NCBI GenBank assembly: GCA_003427395.1
Contig: BFEA01000017.1
Location: 4,377,644 to 4,399,486 of the forward strand
Source: Chara braunii
Taxonomy: Eukaryota; Streptophyta; Charophyceae; Charales; Characeae
Length of the DNA stretch: 21,843 nt
Direction: 5' to 3'
Part shown: positions 1-9,654 of the stretch, piece by piece
Layout of the letters: each line of letters starts with the position of its first letter
How positions within the stretch are numbered: the stretch's first letter is position 1
The notes under the pieces: generated by a model
Seen by the model: the letters and a program-made list of their open reading frames with translations, nothing else
Told to the model about the DNA's origin: nothing
The model's database searches: none
Position numbers and translations under genes: made by a program

Positions 1-63
1 AAACAACCCGATCGGTTGCTAGAGGTGCTGATAAGAGCAGACACCTCTAGCACTGACCAGGGG

Positions 64-116
64 GCTCCATCTATTGGTGGGGAGCAGCACCTGCTGGAAA
101 CCGGGTCGAGCGTCCC
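64..116 (+). repeat. Long direct repeat, copy 1 (partner at 721-773)
   Basis: A 53-bp segment beginning GCTCCATCTATTGGTGGGG recurs at 721-773 with a few mismatches, 657 bp apart in the same orientation. It contains the first copy of the 25-bp hairpin motif annotated separately. The two copies are either remnants of a diverged longer tandem repeat or two insertions of the same short element. Nothing between them is clearly coding. Confidence 0.8.
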
Positions 117-374
117 AGAAGAACATCATGCTTAACAGTTTACACAGAAATCTGATTGTAGCGACCACTGGGTGCGCAACCCACCCTCAAAGGAGGAAGT
201 ATGCTGAAGCTACACGAGCACCCAGCAGCCCGGATTGATTGTCCACATGACAGCCTATATTTACAAAATAGCCATTTGTGTAGGCTGCTTCCAACCGCCG
301 TGGAGTGTCACTATCCCCAGGGCACAAAAAGCACCCGTTCCCCATCCACCACTGCAACATGCCCTGGGAACCAG

Positions 375-436
375 CAGCCCAACTACACAGTGCAGCGCAT
401 ACCACCAGCCCAACTACACAGTGCAGCACATACCAC
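375..436 (+). repeat. Tandem duplication, 31 bp x 2
   Basis: The units 375-405 and 406-436 start CAGCCCAACTACACAGTGCA and differ at one position (GCGCAT against GCACAT). They directly abut each other. The duplication looks recent because it is almost unmutated compared with the rest of the region. Confidence 0.9.
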
Positions 437-450
437 CCTCAGTCTTGTAC

Positions 451-552
451 GGATTGACAACTGGTGACAAGGGCAGTGACCTCGGACCGACTCATTTCTT
501 CTAAGGATTGACAACTGGTGACAAAGGCAGTGACCTTGGACCGGCTCATTTC
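451..552 (+). repeat. Tandem duplication, 48 bp core, period 54
   Basis: The units 451-498 and 505-552 start GGATTGACAACTGGTGACAA and differ at three positions in 48. A 6-bp spacer separates them. Reading frames across this stretch show no recognisable domain, so I treat it as non-coding repeat DNA. Confidence 0.9.
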
Positions 553-1133
553 GGAATCCTCAGGGCATATATGCTTGCTGTCTCAGAGCACCGAGCCCCC
601 TGGTCATACTGAGTATGTCGCCGTGGCAATGCGGCGCCCCGTCGAATGTGGCCAGCTCTTGTATCCTGGTGGTGGTAAGAGAACCACGGGGATTGACTCA
701 GAGGCTTTGCCTGGTGGGCCGCTCCATCTATTGGTGGGGAGCAACACCTGCTGGAAAACGGGTCCAGCGTTCCTTAAATACAGCTTGACAAAACAGTACA
801 TCTTAGAGAGTGAGGCCATTGTGCTCGAAACCGGGTCCAGCGTCCCATATCCAATCTACTCTCCCCTACCAAACTGCAGCAGGGTCGGGTATTGGGGGGA
901 GAAACCCTGGGGGGCACCAGTGGAGTCTCCTTTCCTCCCCTAGCCTCTGCCATCCACCTACTATCCTCATTGCGCCTAGTGTGTCTTGCACTCTGTAATA
1001 GCATATGTTGAGAAAGCCTAAGATAACAGACAATGCAGAAATAGACAGGAATGTGCTGCACAGACGTCAGCTGAAATCTTCTTATTCGTTGCTTTTCGAA
1101 AGCTTTTTTCTTCAGTGAGAGTGACGCTACTGT
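553..1133. other. Unassigned stretch between short repeats
   Basis: Apart from the direct repeat at 721-773 and two hairpin-motif copies, I see no gene here. A plus-strand frame stays open from 518 to 943 (141 codons), but it runs straight through the repeats, contains no domain I recognise and has an equally open frame on the other strand (819-604). I do not call it a gene. Confidence 0.5.
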
Positions 1134-1233
1134 GCTGGAAACCGGGTCCAGCGTCCCATACCTGATCTATGTGTCCAATCCAACCCCTGCTGGAAACCGG
1201 GTCCAGCGTCCCATTCCTGATCTATGTGTCCCC
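1134..1233 (+). repeat. Two tandem units at the 3' edge of LINE B
   Basis: The hairpin motif followed by CCTGATCTATGTGTCC occurs twice with a period of 55 bp (1134 and 1189). The second unit ends where open coding of LINE copy B begins on the minus strand. LINE 3' ends often carry short tandem repeats, so these units may be the element's tail; that is inference from position. Confidence 0.6.
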
Positions 1234-3475
1234 TCGAGGAGGGGGGAAATTTTCTTCTAAGGCCAAGGGGTGAGGAGGGAAGGGGTCTGCAAACTCTTGA
1301 GGGGGGCGTAACCTATCGCCAGGATCTATGTTGGTCCAGTCGTGGAAGATCAGCTGATAGTCTCGTGCTATCTCTGTCTGATGTCCTTCAGGCAGTTGTC
1401 CTTCCTGCTGACGATCCCCAGACCATCTTATCTCAGCCACCCACCCTTCTCTCGCCCCTCCCAGCCAGTCTTGACTGAATCGAGAGATAATCCGAGTGAT
1501 GTCTCCCCGGGAGTGCATTTGGTCAAGCTTATCCCTGGCTGCCTTCCACTGAGCTGCAATTTCGTGTTGGATTAACAAACGTAATTGTTCCATGACTTCT
1601 CCTTCCTCCACACGTGCCCCTTCTACTTCCAATATGCATCTTTTCCACCAGATAGTCCAAAGAACAGCCCGCCTGCCTAAATGGAACATGTTCTCCTCGA
1701 ATGTGTTTCCCCGGATCGGGGGGTAGTGACCTAGTAATATGGCCCGCCATTCCCATGGTCATTCTGCATTAGGGACAATGTGTCGCCAGATCCTGTCCCA
1801 ACTCCTCCATAATAGTACCGATGTTGGGCATTGGAGGAAGATGTGTTTGATTGTCTCAGCACGTTTTCTCCCTTGGTAGCTCTGAAGGCAGCTGTGACAC
1901 CATGGTAATGCCCGTCCTTGCTGTTCCAAGCGGGTATGATCTATCAGCCAGTCATTAGTTGGCAGGCATCGATGTACTATTTGCCGCTGGAGGGCAGCAG
2001 TCTTTGCGGGTCTGTCCCCGTAGTGCATGAACCATCGAATGGGTTTGAGCAGACTGCGGTCCACGTTGAGATGCCGATACCATCTGTCCTCTACTAGTTC
2101 CCGCAGTCTTCGCTTAGGACGGAGCATTCGGTAGACTGATTTGGCTTTCAAATTATGTAACATTAGTTGTTTTGTTGTCCCCTGCCTAATCCGACCTTCC
2201 TGGGACCAGTGCCACTCATCAGGGTCGAGGGGAAGTTCCTCAATCGGGGTCGATGGTCGGTATGCTCTTCAACATCTGCCATCATCTACAACTCTGATAC
2301 GATATATGCTCGTGTTGTCTTTCCAGATGGAAGGCTGCCGGCTTCCTCGTAGCTCACCATCCCTTTGGACGAAAAAGACCTCGATCAGGGCTTGTGTTTG
2401 ATTGGTAATGTGCACCCGCCCCTTATCGTGGTCGGGTAGCCCTACCCAGTCTCCTTCCTTCAAGTGAGGGCCTTTTCGAAGGGTACTGTACCACTGGAGA
2501 GGGAAGCTCTCAATAAGTTCATTAAGCGCAGATTCAGTGAAATGGCAATATCGCAACCAAGACCGCATCCTTTCTGCACTCTTCCAGCCCCTTGCCTCTC
2601 TGTCCCAAAGGTCCCCTTCTCTGCTAACACCGTGTTTTACCCAACCCTTTCAGGGGGCATCTGAGCTGCACCTTACATGGCACAAGGGATCCGTGATCAA
2701 ACGATTTCCGAACAGCGGCTGTCTGGAAATTTCTTCCCATCTATCCGGAGTCAGACGGTCAGGCGGCGGGAGCTTCCTCCATGTGCGTATGAGGCGCAGC
2801 CAGTGCTTGTCCGCAGGGTCTCCGTTTCTGTATTTCCTTGGGAGCCTCCAGTGCCTATCTTGCAACCAAACCAACGGGTCGGACTCTGGCGGGGCTTTAG
2901 GGGCCTGGGCCGTAATTTGTGTCAGGGCTAGGGGGGGCCAGGGGGAAGATGGCGAAAAAATGATGTGCTGGAGCCAGCGAAACGTGAGGGCGTGAAATTG
3001 TGTGGCTGGATCCACGATTCCCAGTCCTCCTCTGGTTTTAGGATGAATCACTGAGTTTCATGCCACTCGACTGATCGCTTGGGGGTTGTTGCTATCTCCT
3101 CTCCAAAGGAAGGCTGCTAGTTGTTGTTTTAATGACCTAAGTCTCCCATCGCTCATGGGTCATATAATGGATTTGTACAAGCGAGTGGTTAGCACCATAT
3201 TGTTTATGACCAGGGTCCGCCCAAATATGGACGTGTGTTTTTTGTTCCATAGTTTGAGTTTGGCGTTTGCGGGTCCTACCAGCCATTCATCATTGGTCGC
3301 CGACTTTCCTTTTGTTGTGATGAGAGCCCCCAGGACTCTTAGAGGGTCGTCTGGAGGAAGCCATGTGATTCTCGCGTTCTCAGAGGGTCTTCCTCTGGTG
3401 ATGCATCCACCATCTTACGGTCTTCTGCCCCCAGTTTACTGCCATATCGGATAGTCGACAGAAACAATTCATAAG
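1222..3475 (-). mobile_element. LINE copy B, 5'-truncated non-LTR retrotransposon
   Basis: This minus-strand segment encodes the last part of a LINE ORF2: the end of the RT palm, the thumb, a connecting region, a zinc-binding domain and a C-terminal tail. It is colinear with copy A (3476-11064) from A's RT onward and ends with the same tail: RRAVLWTIWWKRC in B against RKAVLWALWHKRC in A. B lacks ORF1, the endonuclease and the RT active site, as expected for 5' truncation during target-primed reverse transcription. B is more GC-rich and keeps longer open frames than A, so it is either younger or from a different subfamily. Its 5' end abuts the 3' end of copy A directly. Confidence 0.85.
1222..3475 (-). 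pseudogene. ORF2 C-terminal half of LINE B (RT thumb to zinc-binding tail)
   Basis: Reading from 3475 downward there is RT sequence just beyond the active site (RLSDMAVNWGQKT near 3430), then a thumb-like segment (LWNKKHTSIFGRTLVINN near 3250-3200) and a GGLGIVDP stretch near 3020. The open blocks are 3051-2650, 2568-2269, 2163-1759 and 1689-1222. The 2163-1759 block holds a zinc-binding motif: WCHSC at about 1902-1888, then TIKHIFLQC at about 1855-1830, the C-x2-C ... H-x3-4-C layout of the domain that follows RT in L1/Tx1-like LINEs (zf-RVT type). Frame changes and stops between blocks show it is no longer translatable as one protein. The function inferred for the intact ancestor is RNA binding and reverse transcription. 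Confidence 0.85.
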
Positions 3476-5123
3476 GTTTTGGTTGGATGTCAAAGCAGTT
3501 GTGAAAGGTGATCTGGTAATCCCGCCTGAAGGGCTCCTGATTCCCTTCCCCTCCTGGTCAAACCACCTCTCCCTGTTTCTCCCCCGATGCATTCCCCAGC
3601 CAGTCTATATTGAATTTCAAAATTATTTGCTTAACGTCCTTTTTCTGTTTGAAATTTGTGAGCCTTGCTTTCATCACAAATTGTTGGATTATTTCTGCAA
3701 TTTCTTGTCCTTCCATATTTGCTCCTTCAATTGTATTTACGCATCTTTTATGCCACAAGGCCCACAATACCGCTTTCCTGCCCTGTTGAAAGAAGTTTTG
3801 TTGAAACACAAATAGCTCGATTAATACAGGATTTCAGTACCCCAGAAGGATTGCCTTCCAGTTCCATGGCCAATCCAGGCCTGTTAGCCTTCGCCACACA
3901 TAGTCCTAACGGTGCCATATCAAAACAGAACCTGGGCATTGCAGAAAATGTGTTTAATTGTTTCTCTGATTTTCCTACTAGGAAAGACTTATGCACAGGA
4001 GCTGCACCACGGTAATGCCACTCCTCTTTGTGCTAGTGTAGAGTGATCTATTAGTCAATCATTCGCGGGCAAACATGTGTGCATTATCTGTCATTGTAAA
4101 GATGCAAACTTGGCAGGCCTCTCCCTCAGGCACTGACACCATCTCACTAGCTTAAGCAAATCCTCATAGATATTCAGGTGCCTGCACCAACGGTCTTGTA
4201 TGATCTCAGACACCTCTATTTTAGGACGCAATAGTCAATAGGATGCCTTTACTGACAGGGACTGTAATCTCAAGGGCTTACACCTCCTATTGACCCGCCA
4301 GACCCACTCAGCTGGATCCAGGGGGAGGTCCGGAATGGGAAGATGAGGAAGGAACATTGTTCATCCTTTTGTTGCTACACAGCATAGTGCCCTTGTCCTA
4401 TACATTTCATCGAAGGGGAAAAAAGTTACCTTGTCTTGGTCCTTGTTAGAAATCCTATTATCTTTATGGATCTTAAAAATGTTAATCAGAGCCCCCTCCT
4501 CATGGACATTCAAGATTTGACCCACGGACTTGGAACCTTCCTGTGAGTTTATACAAACCTAGTTCACCACCCGGAAAAGAGGACCTTTTTTAAGTACTAC
4601 AATCCAGGCCAGAGGGATGGCTGAAATTATCTCCTCCAAATTATCAAGTACATTGTGCGCATATTTTATCTTATTGCTGAGTTTGTCCACTGTTTTCCAA
4701 TTCCGGATTTTCGGGTCCCACAAATCCTTGATTCTTAATATTTCCTGCTTGACCCACGTAGACCACGAGGAAACCGAACTCATGAAGACCCTGCCATGTT
4801 GATTGGTGAACCATCGATTTTCGAAAAGTGGTTGTCGTAAAACTTCCTCATATCTTGTGGGAGGGGACTTATTCGGTAATGGCAGCTCACGCCAGGTTTT
4901 CGGTAGGCTTGCCCAGATCCTTCCTAGCTGCATCTCTTATCCCTTCCCCAGTCAGATGCATTTTGGGCCGAGGAATATTCCAGTACCTATCTTCCACAAA
5001 TGTAAGAGGGTGCACTTCCTTGGCAATTTTGGGCGCCAGTCTACGGACTTGCTTCAAAGCCAGGTCTCGCCATGGAAGATTCAAAGTTAGGATTAAATGT
5101 TTCATTACTTGAAGAGTCAACAC
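3476..5123 (-). pseudogene. ORF2 C-terminal region of LINE A (zinc-binding tail)
   Basis: The open blocks are 5123-4887, 4933-4559 and 3809-3558, with other frames between. They match copy B stepwise: DRYWNIPRP (B: DRHWRLPRK), RQPLFENRW (B: RQPLFGNRL), CLPANDWLIDH (B: CLPTNDWLIDH) and ETIKHIF (B: ETIKHIF). The zinc ligands are partly retained: WCSSC is present at about 4020-4000, but the cysteine after the HIF motif is displaced (IFCNAQ in place of IFLQC). The segment 4020-4560 is the most broken part, with no frame open for long. The 3' end fuses to copy B at about 3476. Confidence 0.85.
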
Positions 5124-5231
5124 CTGGCACTGAATTTTAGGCCTTCTTTAGTCTTTGATTGGATTAAAGTCTTCCAGCTTACTCTTAAGATCACATGTGG
5201 TGTTTCATGATCTCCTCGCCTGAGGAAGACT

Positions 5232-6350
5232 ATGAGCTACCTTTGCAATTCTTTAACTAGTTTCTTATTTAGTGACCACAAAATCGATTTGTACCAAATC
5301 GAAGCTAAAACCACATTATTAATTATTAATGCTCTGCCAAAAATTGATGTCTGTTTATTTTTCCATAGCTTCATTTTCTCGAACGCTGGGGAAAAAATTC
5401 ATAAATCATTCGAATTTGGTTTCCCTTGGGCTGTGAGAATCACACCTAATACCTTAATAGGGGCCTCGAATGAAACTCATTTAATCCTATGATATTCTGC
5501 TGGCCTCACCTCTTGAGAGTGAAATCACCATCCCTGCGTTTTGTTACCCCAATTGATTAGCATATCAGATAAGGTAAAAAAATTGTTAATTATTGCTTTG
5601 ATTTCCTCAAAATTGGACAAGGATGTCTCCATCATGATAGTGAAGTCATCTGCGAACATGAAATAAATTGGGATAGTGTCCTTGGGAATATTGGCAATTT
5701 TCAGTCGTTGGAGGTTGCGGTTTTCCCTAAGATTTGCCCCCAATGCTTCCATAATAATCACAAAGAGAAAGGGAGTCTTACTGATCTCTGGAGAGGGATC
5801 TCAGGGGGGAGTAAACCATTAACCTGAACTCGAGTGCTAGCATTGCATGAAGAATCTCCTCATCCTGGGTTCAAAACCCATCTTAGTTATACATGCATTC
5901 AGGAAGCGTCAATCCACATGGTCATAATTATTTTTGGAAATCTATAAATATAAATGTCGCATTGCGTTGATTCTGTCGAGACAACTTAATCATTTCATTG
6001 ATTAGCAGTACATTATCTTGTATATTTCTCTCATGAATAAACCCTGTTTGGGCGGGATGAATTATGTCTGTCATTACCGGAATAAATTTGTTAGTTCTTG
6101 CCTAAGCTAGCATTTTGTAAATCACTGTCAATAAAGTAATTGACCTATAATTCCTTATGTTGGTCTTGTCTCCTTTTTTGTATAACAAAGTTAAGATTCC
6201 TTGACTAACAATTTCCCCCATACATCTTGAGATTTGAACTTGATTATAGTATTTCATGAGGTCATCCGCGAAAGACGACACATTGCTTCCCAAAATTCTT
6301 TTGGGAAACCATCTACCCCTGAGGTTTTGTCCTGCTCCATTTACAAAAGA
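5232..6350 (-). pseudogene. Reverse transcriptase domain of LINE A
   Basis: Landmarks from 5' to 3' on the minus strand are LLTVIYKMLA (about 6130-6105), IIHPAQTGFI near 6050, FIFIDFQK (about 5954-5931), a KMGFEPRMRRF stretch near 5890-5860, VIIMEALGANLRE near 5755-5720, the active-site box FADDF at 5656-5642 and a LSDMLINWGNKT segment near 5560. The thumb follows (KLWKNKQTSIFGRALIINN, near 5370-5310). FADD corresponds to the YADD/FADD box, whose two aspartates bind the catalytic metal ions in RT families. The codon after DHVD reads TGA where a tryptophan is normal (DHVDW). Two or more frameshifts separate the blocks, so no active enzyme could be made. Confidence 0.9.
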
Positions 6351-6931
6351 GCAACCCAGATTTCCTCCTTGACTATTGGAGCTTCCAACCTCTCTTTTTG
6401 TTTCTGAGATAGATGTTGTGTTAAAGGTTTAAGAAATCTCTGAGTCTTTTGTTCCGCACCTATGGGATCTACTGTAGATGTATAGAGTTTTTTTTTTAAA
6501 TTGTATGCAACTTTCAAACTGCTAGCGGACGAGACGGGCTCGAGATGAGGAGACAAATTAGGATTTATCAGGGCTTCTATATTTGTCATTTTTACCCTTG
6601 CTTTAGCAACGACAAAGAAAGAAGAATCCATCTGACCTTTTGACTGGTGCCTGGATAACTTGCTCCGTATAAGATAGCCCTGCCATCGATTTTGGGCAAG
6701 AGTAAGAAGTTGATTATTTAGTTCTTGGATGTCTACTTATTGAGATATTGATTCTGGAGATTCTTGTTTTTCATATTGGAGTATTTTTTCTTGAATTTTT
6801 ATTTTCTGTAAATGTTTCTGTTTGACTATTAATTTTGAAAATTCATTGCATTTCTTTGCCAAGAAGATTAATCCACGGTTAAACCATGCTATGTAAGATT
6901 AATATTTATCTTTCGTGGTTTGCCAAAACTT
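6351..6931 (-). pseudogene. Linker between endonuclease and RT in LINE A
   Basis: This stretch encodes a lysine- and glutamine-rich segment that connects the APE and RT domains in L1-like ORF2 proteins. It includes AWFNRGLIFLAKKCNEFSK, a coil-like KIQEKILQYEKQE part and the block at 6631-6341 starting MDSSFFVVAKARVK. The same segments occur in copy C (QMDTSFFTMARSRAK), so it is part of the element, not filler. Two in-frame stops occur before the 6631 block. Confidence 0.8.
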
Positions 6932-7800
6932 TCATACATCCTCAATGTAAGTTTTAAAATCTGTTATTTTGAAAAGGGAGGAGTTAAGTTTGTAAAAACT
7001 TCTTCCTTGATCCGATTTTTTTCGAAAGGACAATAAAATCGTGCACATTTTGTGATCCGCTTCTGGCCATGGACTTTGAAGGAAAATATTCACCCCAACT
7101 AACGCGTGATCCAGGTCTTCTGACATGAGTATCAGATCTATTCTAGATCTGGACTGATGAGGGATACCAGAGTTCCTAATACAGGTAAACAACTGCTCTT
7201 GTGGAAAAAACCGCCGAAGTGTATCATAAAGATTTTCCGTTTCACATAACTGTTGAATAATCATTTCATCCTCCTCTATATACGCAGGGCATGGTGACGG
7301 GATCTTTCACCTGTCCAACCACCTGTCAGGCGCCGCGTTGAAATCTCCTGGTATTATGACCGGGATGCCATTTGGAATATGATTCCGAATGTCTTGAAAA
7401 AAATATTTTCGTTCCTGTACATCATTACGGCCATACACGTTGAGTACACATACGACTTTTATTTCCAACATGACCAACGCAATGATCCATCTACCGTTTT
7501 CCTGGTCCGCCTTCCAATGAATAATGTCTGCCCTAGAGTTCGGGGGAACCCATATAGCCACTCCTGCTGAGGCATTATGCGTCGCATAAGCTTGATATTT
7601 CTGATGGGGTCAGACCAAGTTATGTGCACGATTATGAGTGGGAAAATCTGTCAGATGAGTCTTTCAAATGCATATCAGGTCCGACCATGATCTTCCTCCT
7701 ACTCCTTTTCGTTGTTATATAATTGCTCTTCTTTTGAGTGCATCTGTTGTGGCTAGATCATTAATATTAAGTGACCTTAGGTCTAGGTCCGCTGTCTGTG
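6932..7800 (-). pseudogene. APE-type endonuclease domain of LINE A ORF2
   Basis: This is the apurinic/apyrimidinic-like endonuclease that nicks target DNA to prime LINE reverse transcription. Visible family landmarks are an N-terminal LRSLNINDL (near 7790-7760), ETHL-like remains near 7640, WVPPNS (7555-7540), GRWIIALVM, VCVLNVYGRND (7450-7420), PGDFNAAPDR (7351-7322, with the conserved GDFN), SRIDLILMS (7150-7121) and EADHKM (7063-7046). The last corresponds to the SDH motif, with its catalytic aspartate and histidine retained. The main open blocks are 7561-7307 and 7264-6932, joined by a frameshift near 7310-7265. Copy C carries VINVYGTNEIQERVEFFQDI, aligning with VLNVYGRNDVQERKYFFQDI here. 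The key residues survive but the frame does not, so this is a pseudogene. Confidence 0.9.
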
Positions 7801-8781
7801 TAGCTTGTCCTCAGGATGATTTTTTTCTGTAAAATGCTTGTATTGCGTCAATCTTTCCTCATTCTAAGGAAAATGAGTAATTAAGGTACAATCTCACCCA
7901 CCCTCCACCTTCTACTACCGTTAAGGAGGTGAGCAGTCCACAGCGTAAAATAAAGCAAAGGAAAGATGAAACCTCTGCGACTGACCATACTATATTGGTC
8001 TTTATCTTGAGTTACTACATTTCTAACAAGGCCGCATGAGAGTATCATTTAAGCCCTGATTCTTTATTGTCCTCGAAACGCACAAAGGTGTCCCGTTTGG
8101 CCATCTTAGCCTGGTCACCCATTAGCGTGAGCGTCGCCTGAGGTTCTGGGTCATAATGTTTGGATAGGAAATCGTGCAAATCTCTTTTGAATGTCCTATC
8201 ACTCGGGCTCTGGTATTCCACATGTGTAGTCCATCTTCTCAACGTCACTCCCTCATATTGATCCTGCCCCATTGGGGAGAGACCAATTTCTCATTTCTCT
8301 CCTTCTTTCGGACATGAATTACTAAATTGCCTCTTGGAGAAGATAAAACCGCAACCTATCCTTTATCTAGTATATGACGCATTTATTTCTTTTGTCAGCA
8401 TCAACTCCCTCTTTCATCATGAGATTCGAAGCACATATTTTATCTTCTTTTGAGTCATTCTTTTGTTGGGGAGATGTGAAATTTGGATTCTCGTTCATTC
8501 TTTCTTTTGCTCTGTCCTCCTCTTCACTCACACTCCACTTCTCGTTCTTCAGGAGAGGAGCCGCATTGCTCCTCCCCACTAATCTCTTCCACTATTTCAT
8601 CCCCTCCCCCCTCATTTGTTTTAGTTGATTCCTTGTTGATACCATCCTTCACTTCTTGAGGGAAGGGAGTCTTGTGGTCCGACAACTAGTTGATTTGAAG
8701 ATTTTCTTGTCTCGCCTCCTTGTCTGTTACTGAGGAGTGATTCCCTTCTCTAGATTCATCCCCTTCTGTGGGGCCTGGGGG
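7801..8781 (-). pseudogene. ORF1-ORF2 boundary region of LINE A
   Basis: The blocks 8579-8367 (70 aa, charged, rich in E, K and N) and 8272-8045 (75 aa, starting MGQDQYEGVTLRRW) continue the hydrophilic character of the ORF1 tail. They may be its frameshifted C-terminus. The stop at 8782 ends the long upstream block. Below 8045 no frame stays open until the endonuclease starts near 7800. I cannot tell where ORF1 originally ended and ORF2 began. Confidence 0.5.
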
Positions 8782-9654
8782 CTAAAGCATTTCCGCCACA
8801 ATGCCCAAAATTCTTTGACTTACTATTGACCAATAGACCCCTTTGGGTACACCTTGCTCCAACACTTGGTTGAGACTGAGGTTATTGCTGTGTAGATTGA
8901 AGAGTTGGACATATGAGGTATCCCAGAACTCCACCGTGCCTTCCCCAAAGCGATCCTTCAGAGTTTTGATTAACCATTCAACCAATTGTTTGAGCCTATT
9001 ATCTCCTGAGATGTTCGACTTGGTCTGCGTGGTTGCCTCTTTCATTTCAAAATCTTCTGGTGGAGGTGGGGAGTCCACTTCCATTGGTGCTGGACCAAAC
9101 GTTCCTAGGAACAGGTCAGAGACTGACTCCTTCATTTCCTTGTGTTCCTTGTTTCGGCCTCCCTCCTCCACCTCTTTTACTTCTGTCATCGGGACCAGCT
9201 GATCAACATTTCCTATCCTATTTTGTGGAGATGTTGACAACGGTTCTTGGGGGTCAATGTCTCTATTTGGACTTGTAATTTGTTTTCTTTTCCTTTTCCT
9301 TCTTTTACTTCTTTCCTGACCCTCATTACTTGATTGCCCTTGGGAATAGTTAATGAGGGCCCCTTGCTCCTCTCTCTCCCCACTCTCCTCCGACTCCGAA
9401 TCCGGTTCCTCCCCTCTGTCAAGCAAGGAAAATGAACCTTCATTCTTTTGTTCCATATACTCCGTGGGTTGTGGTCCTGGTAATGTTTTTCTTCCTTTAT
9501 TGACCTCTTTCCCACCTTTAAGCGTCGGTCTCCACTGCTGCAGACCTAAAGCCTCTTTCCCCTTGCGTTGAGGTCCTAATGAACCCTTTGCCTCCTTTTG
9601 AGGAGGTGAACCCCTACCCCCCATATTCGAGGGCTCTTGTGAGTCTGCCGCCAT
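8782..9654 (-). pseudogene. ORF1 C-terminal half of LINE A, acidic disordered region
   Basis: A 290-codon open frame, the longest non-repetitive frame in the window. The protein is highly charged and low in complexity: a K/R/G/P-rich start, an acidic stretch (SESEESGEREEQ), a basic run KRRKRKRKQ (about residues 117-125) that resembles a nuclear localisation signal, and a proline patch PPPPEDFE. A more ordered C-terminal part follows (QLVEWLIKTLKDRFGEG onward). It lies directly 3' of the knuckle-containing ORF1 part (10670-9655) in the same orientation, so the ATG at 9654 is probably internal and not a true start. The role inferred from position is an RNA-binding gag-like protein. A host nuclear protein is the alternative, but the colinear LINE context argues against it. 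Confidence 0.7.

Larger units (their letters stand above)
93..1213 (+). repeat. Five dispersed copies of a 25-bp hairpin motif
   Basis: The motif GCTGGAAACCGGGTCCAGC followed by GTCCCA occurs at 93-117, 750-774, 823-847, 1134-1158 and 1189-1213, all in the same orientation. The first 19 bases form a hairpin: GCTGGA pairs with TCCAGC around a loop AACCGGG. The copies at 750, 1134 and 1189 keep the stem perfect, while those at 93 and 823 carry one stem change each. The last two lie 55 bp apart inside a larger tandem unit. All copies sit immediately 3' of LINE copy B (which reads on the minus strand), so the motif may belong to that element's 3' region or to an older satellite. Confidence 0.8.

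Noticed and set aside
201-998. Plus-strand frames of 62-141 codons at 201-504, 518-943 and 810-998
   Set aside because: They run through tandem and direct repeats, overlap open frames on the other strand and show no domain.
2141-3815. Plus-strand frames over LINE B and A (for example 2537-2995, 3086-3454, 3665-4015)
   Set aside because: They are antisense shadows of the minus-strand ORF2 coding, which has recognisable domains matched between two copies.
5858-5895. tRNA T-arm / B-box-like sequence CTGGGTTCAAAACCCA, suggesting a tRNA or SINE
   Set aside because: On the minus strand this is RT coding (KMGFEPRM) within LINE copy A, aligned with copy C at the same place; no acceptor or D-arm pairing is present.
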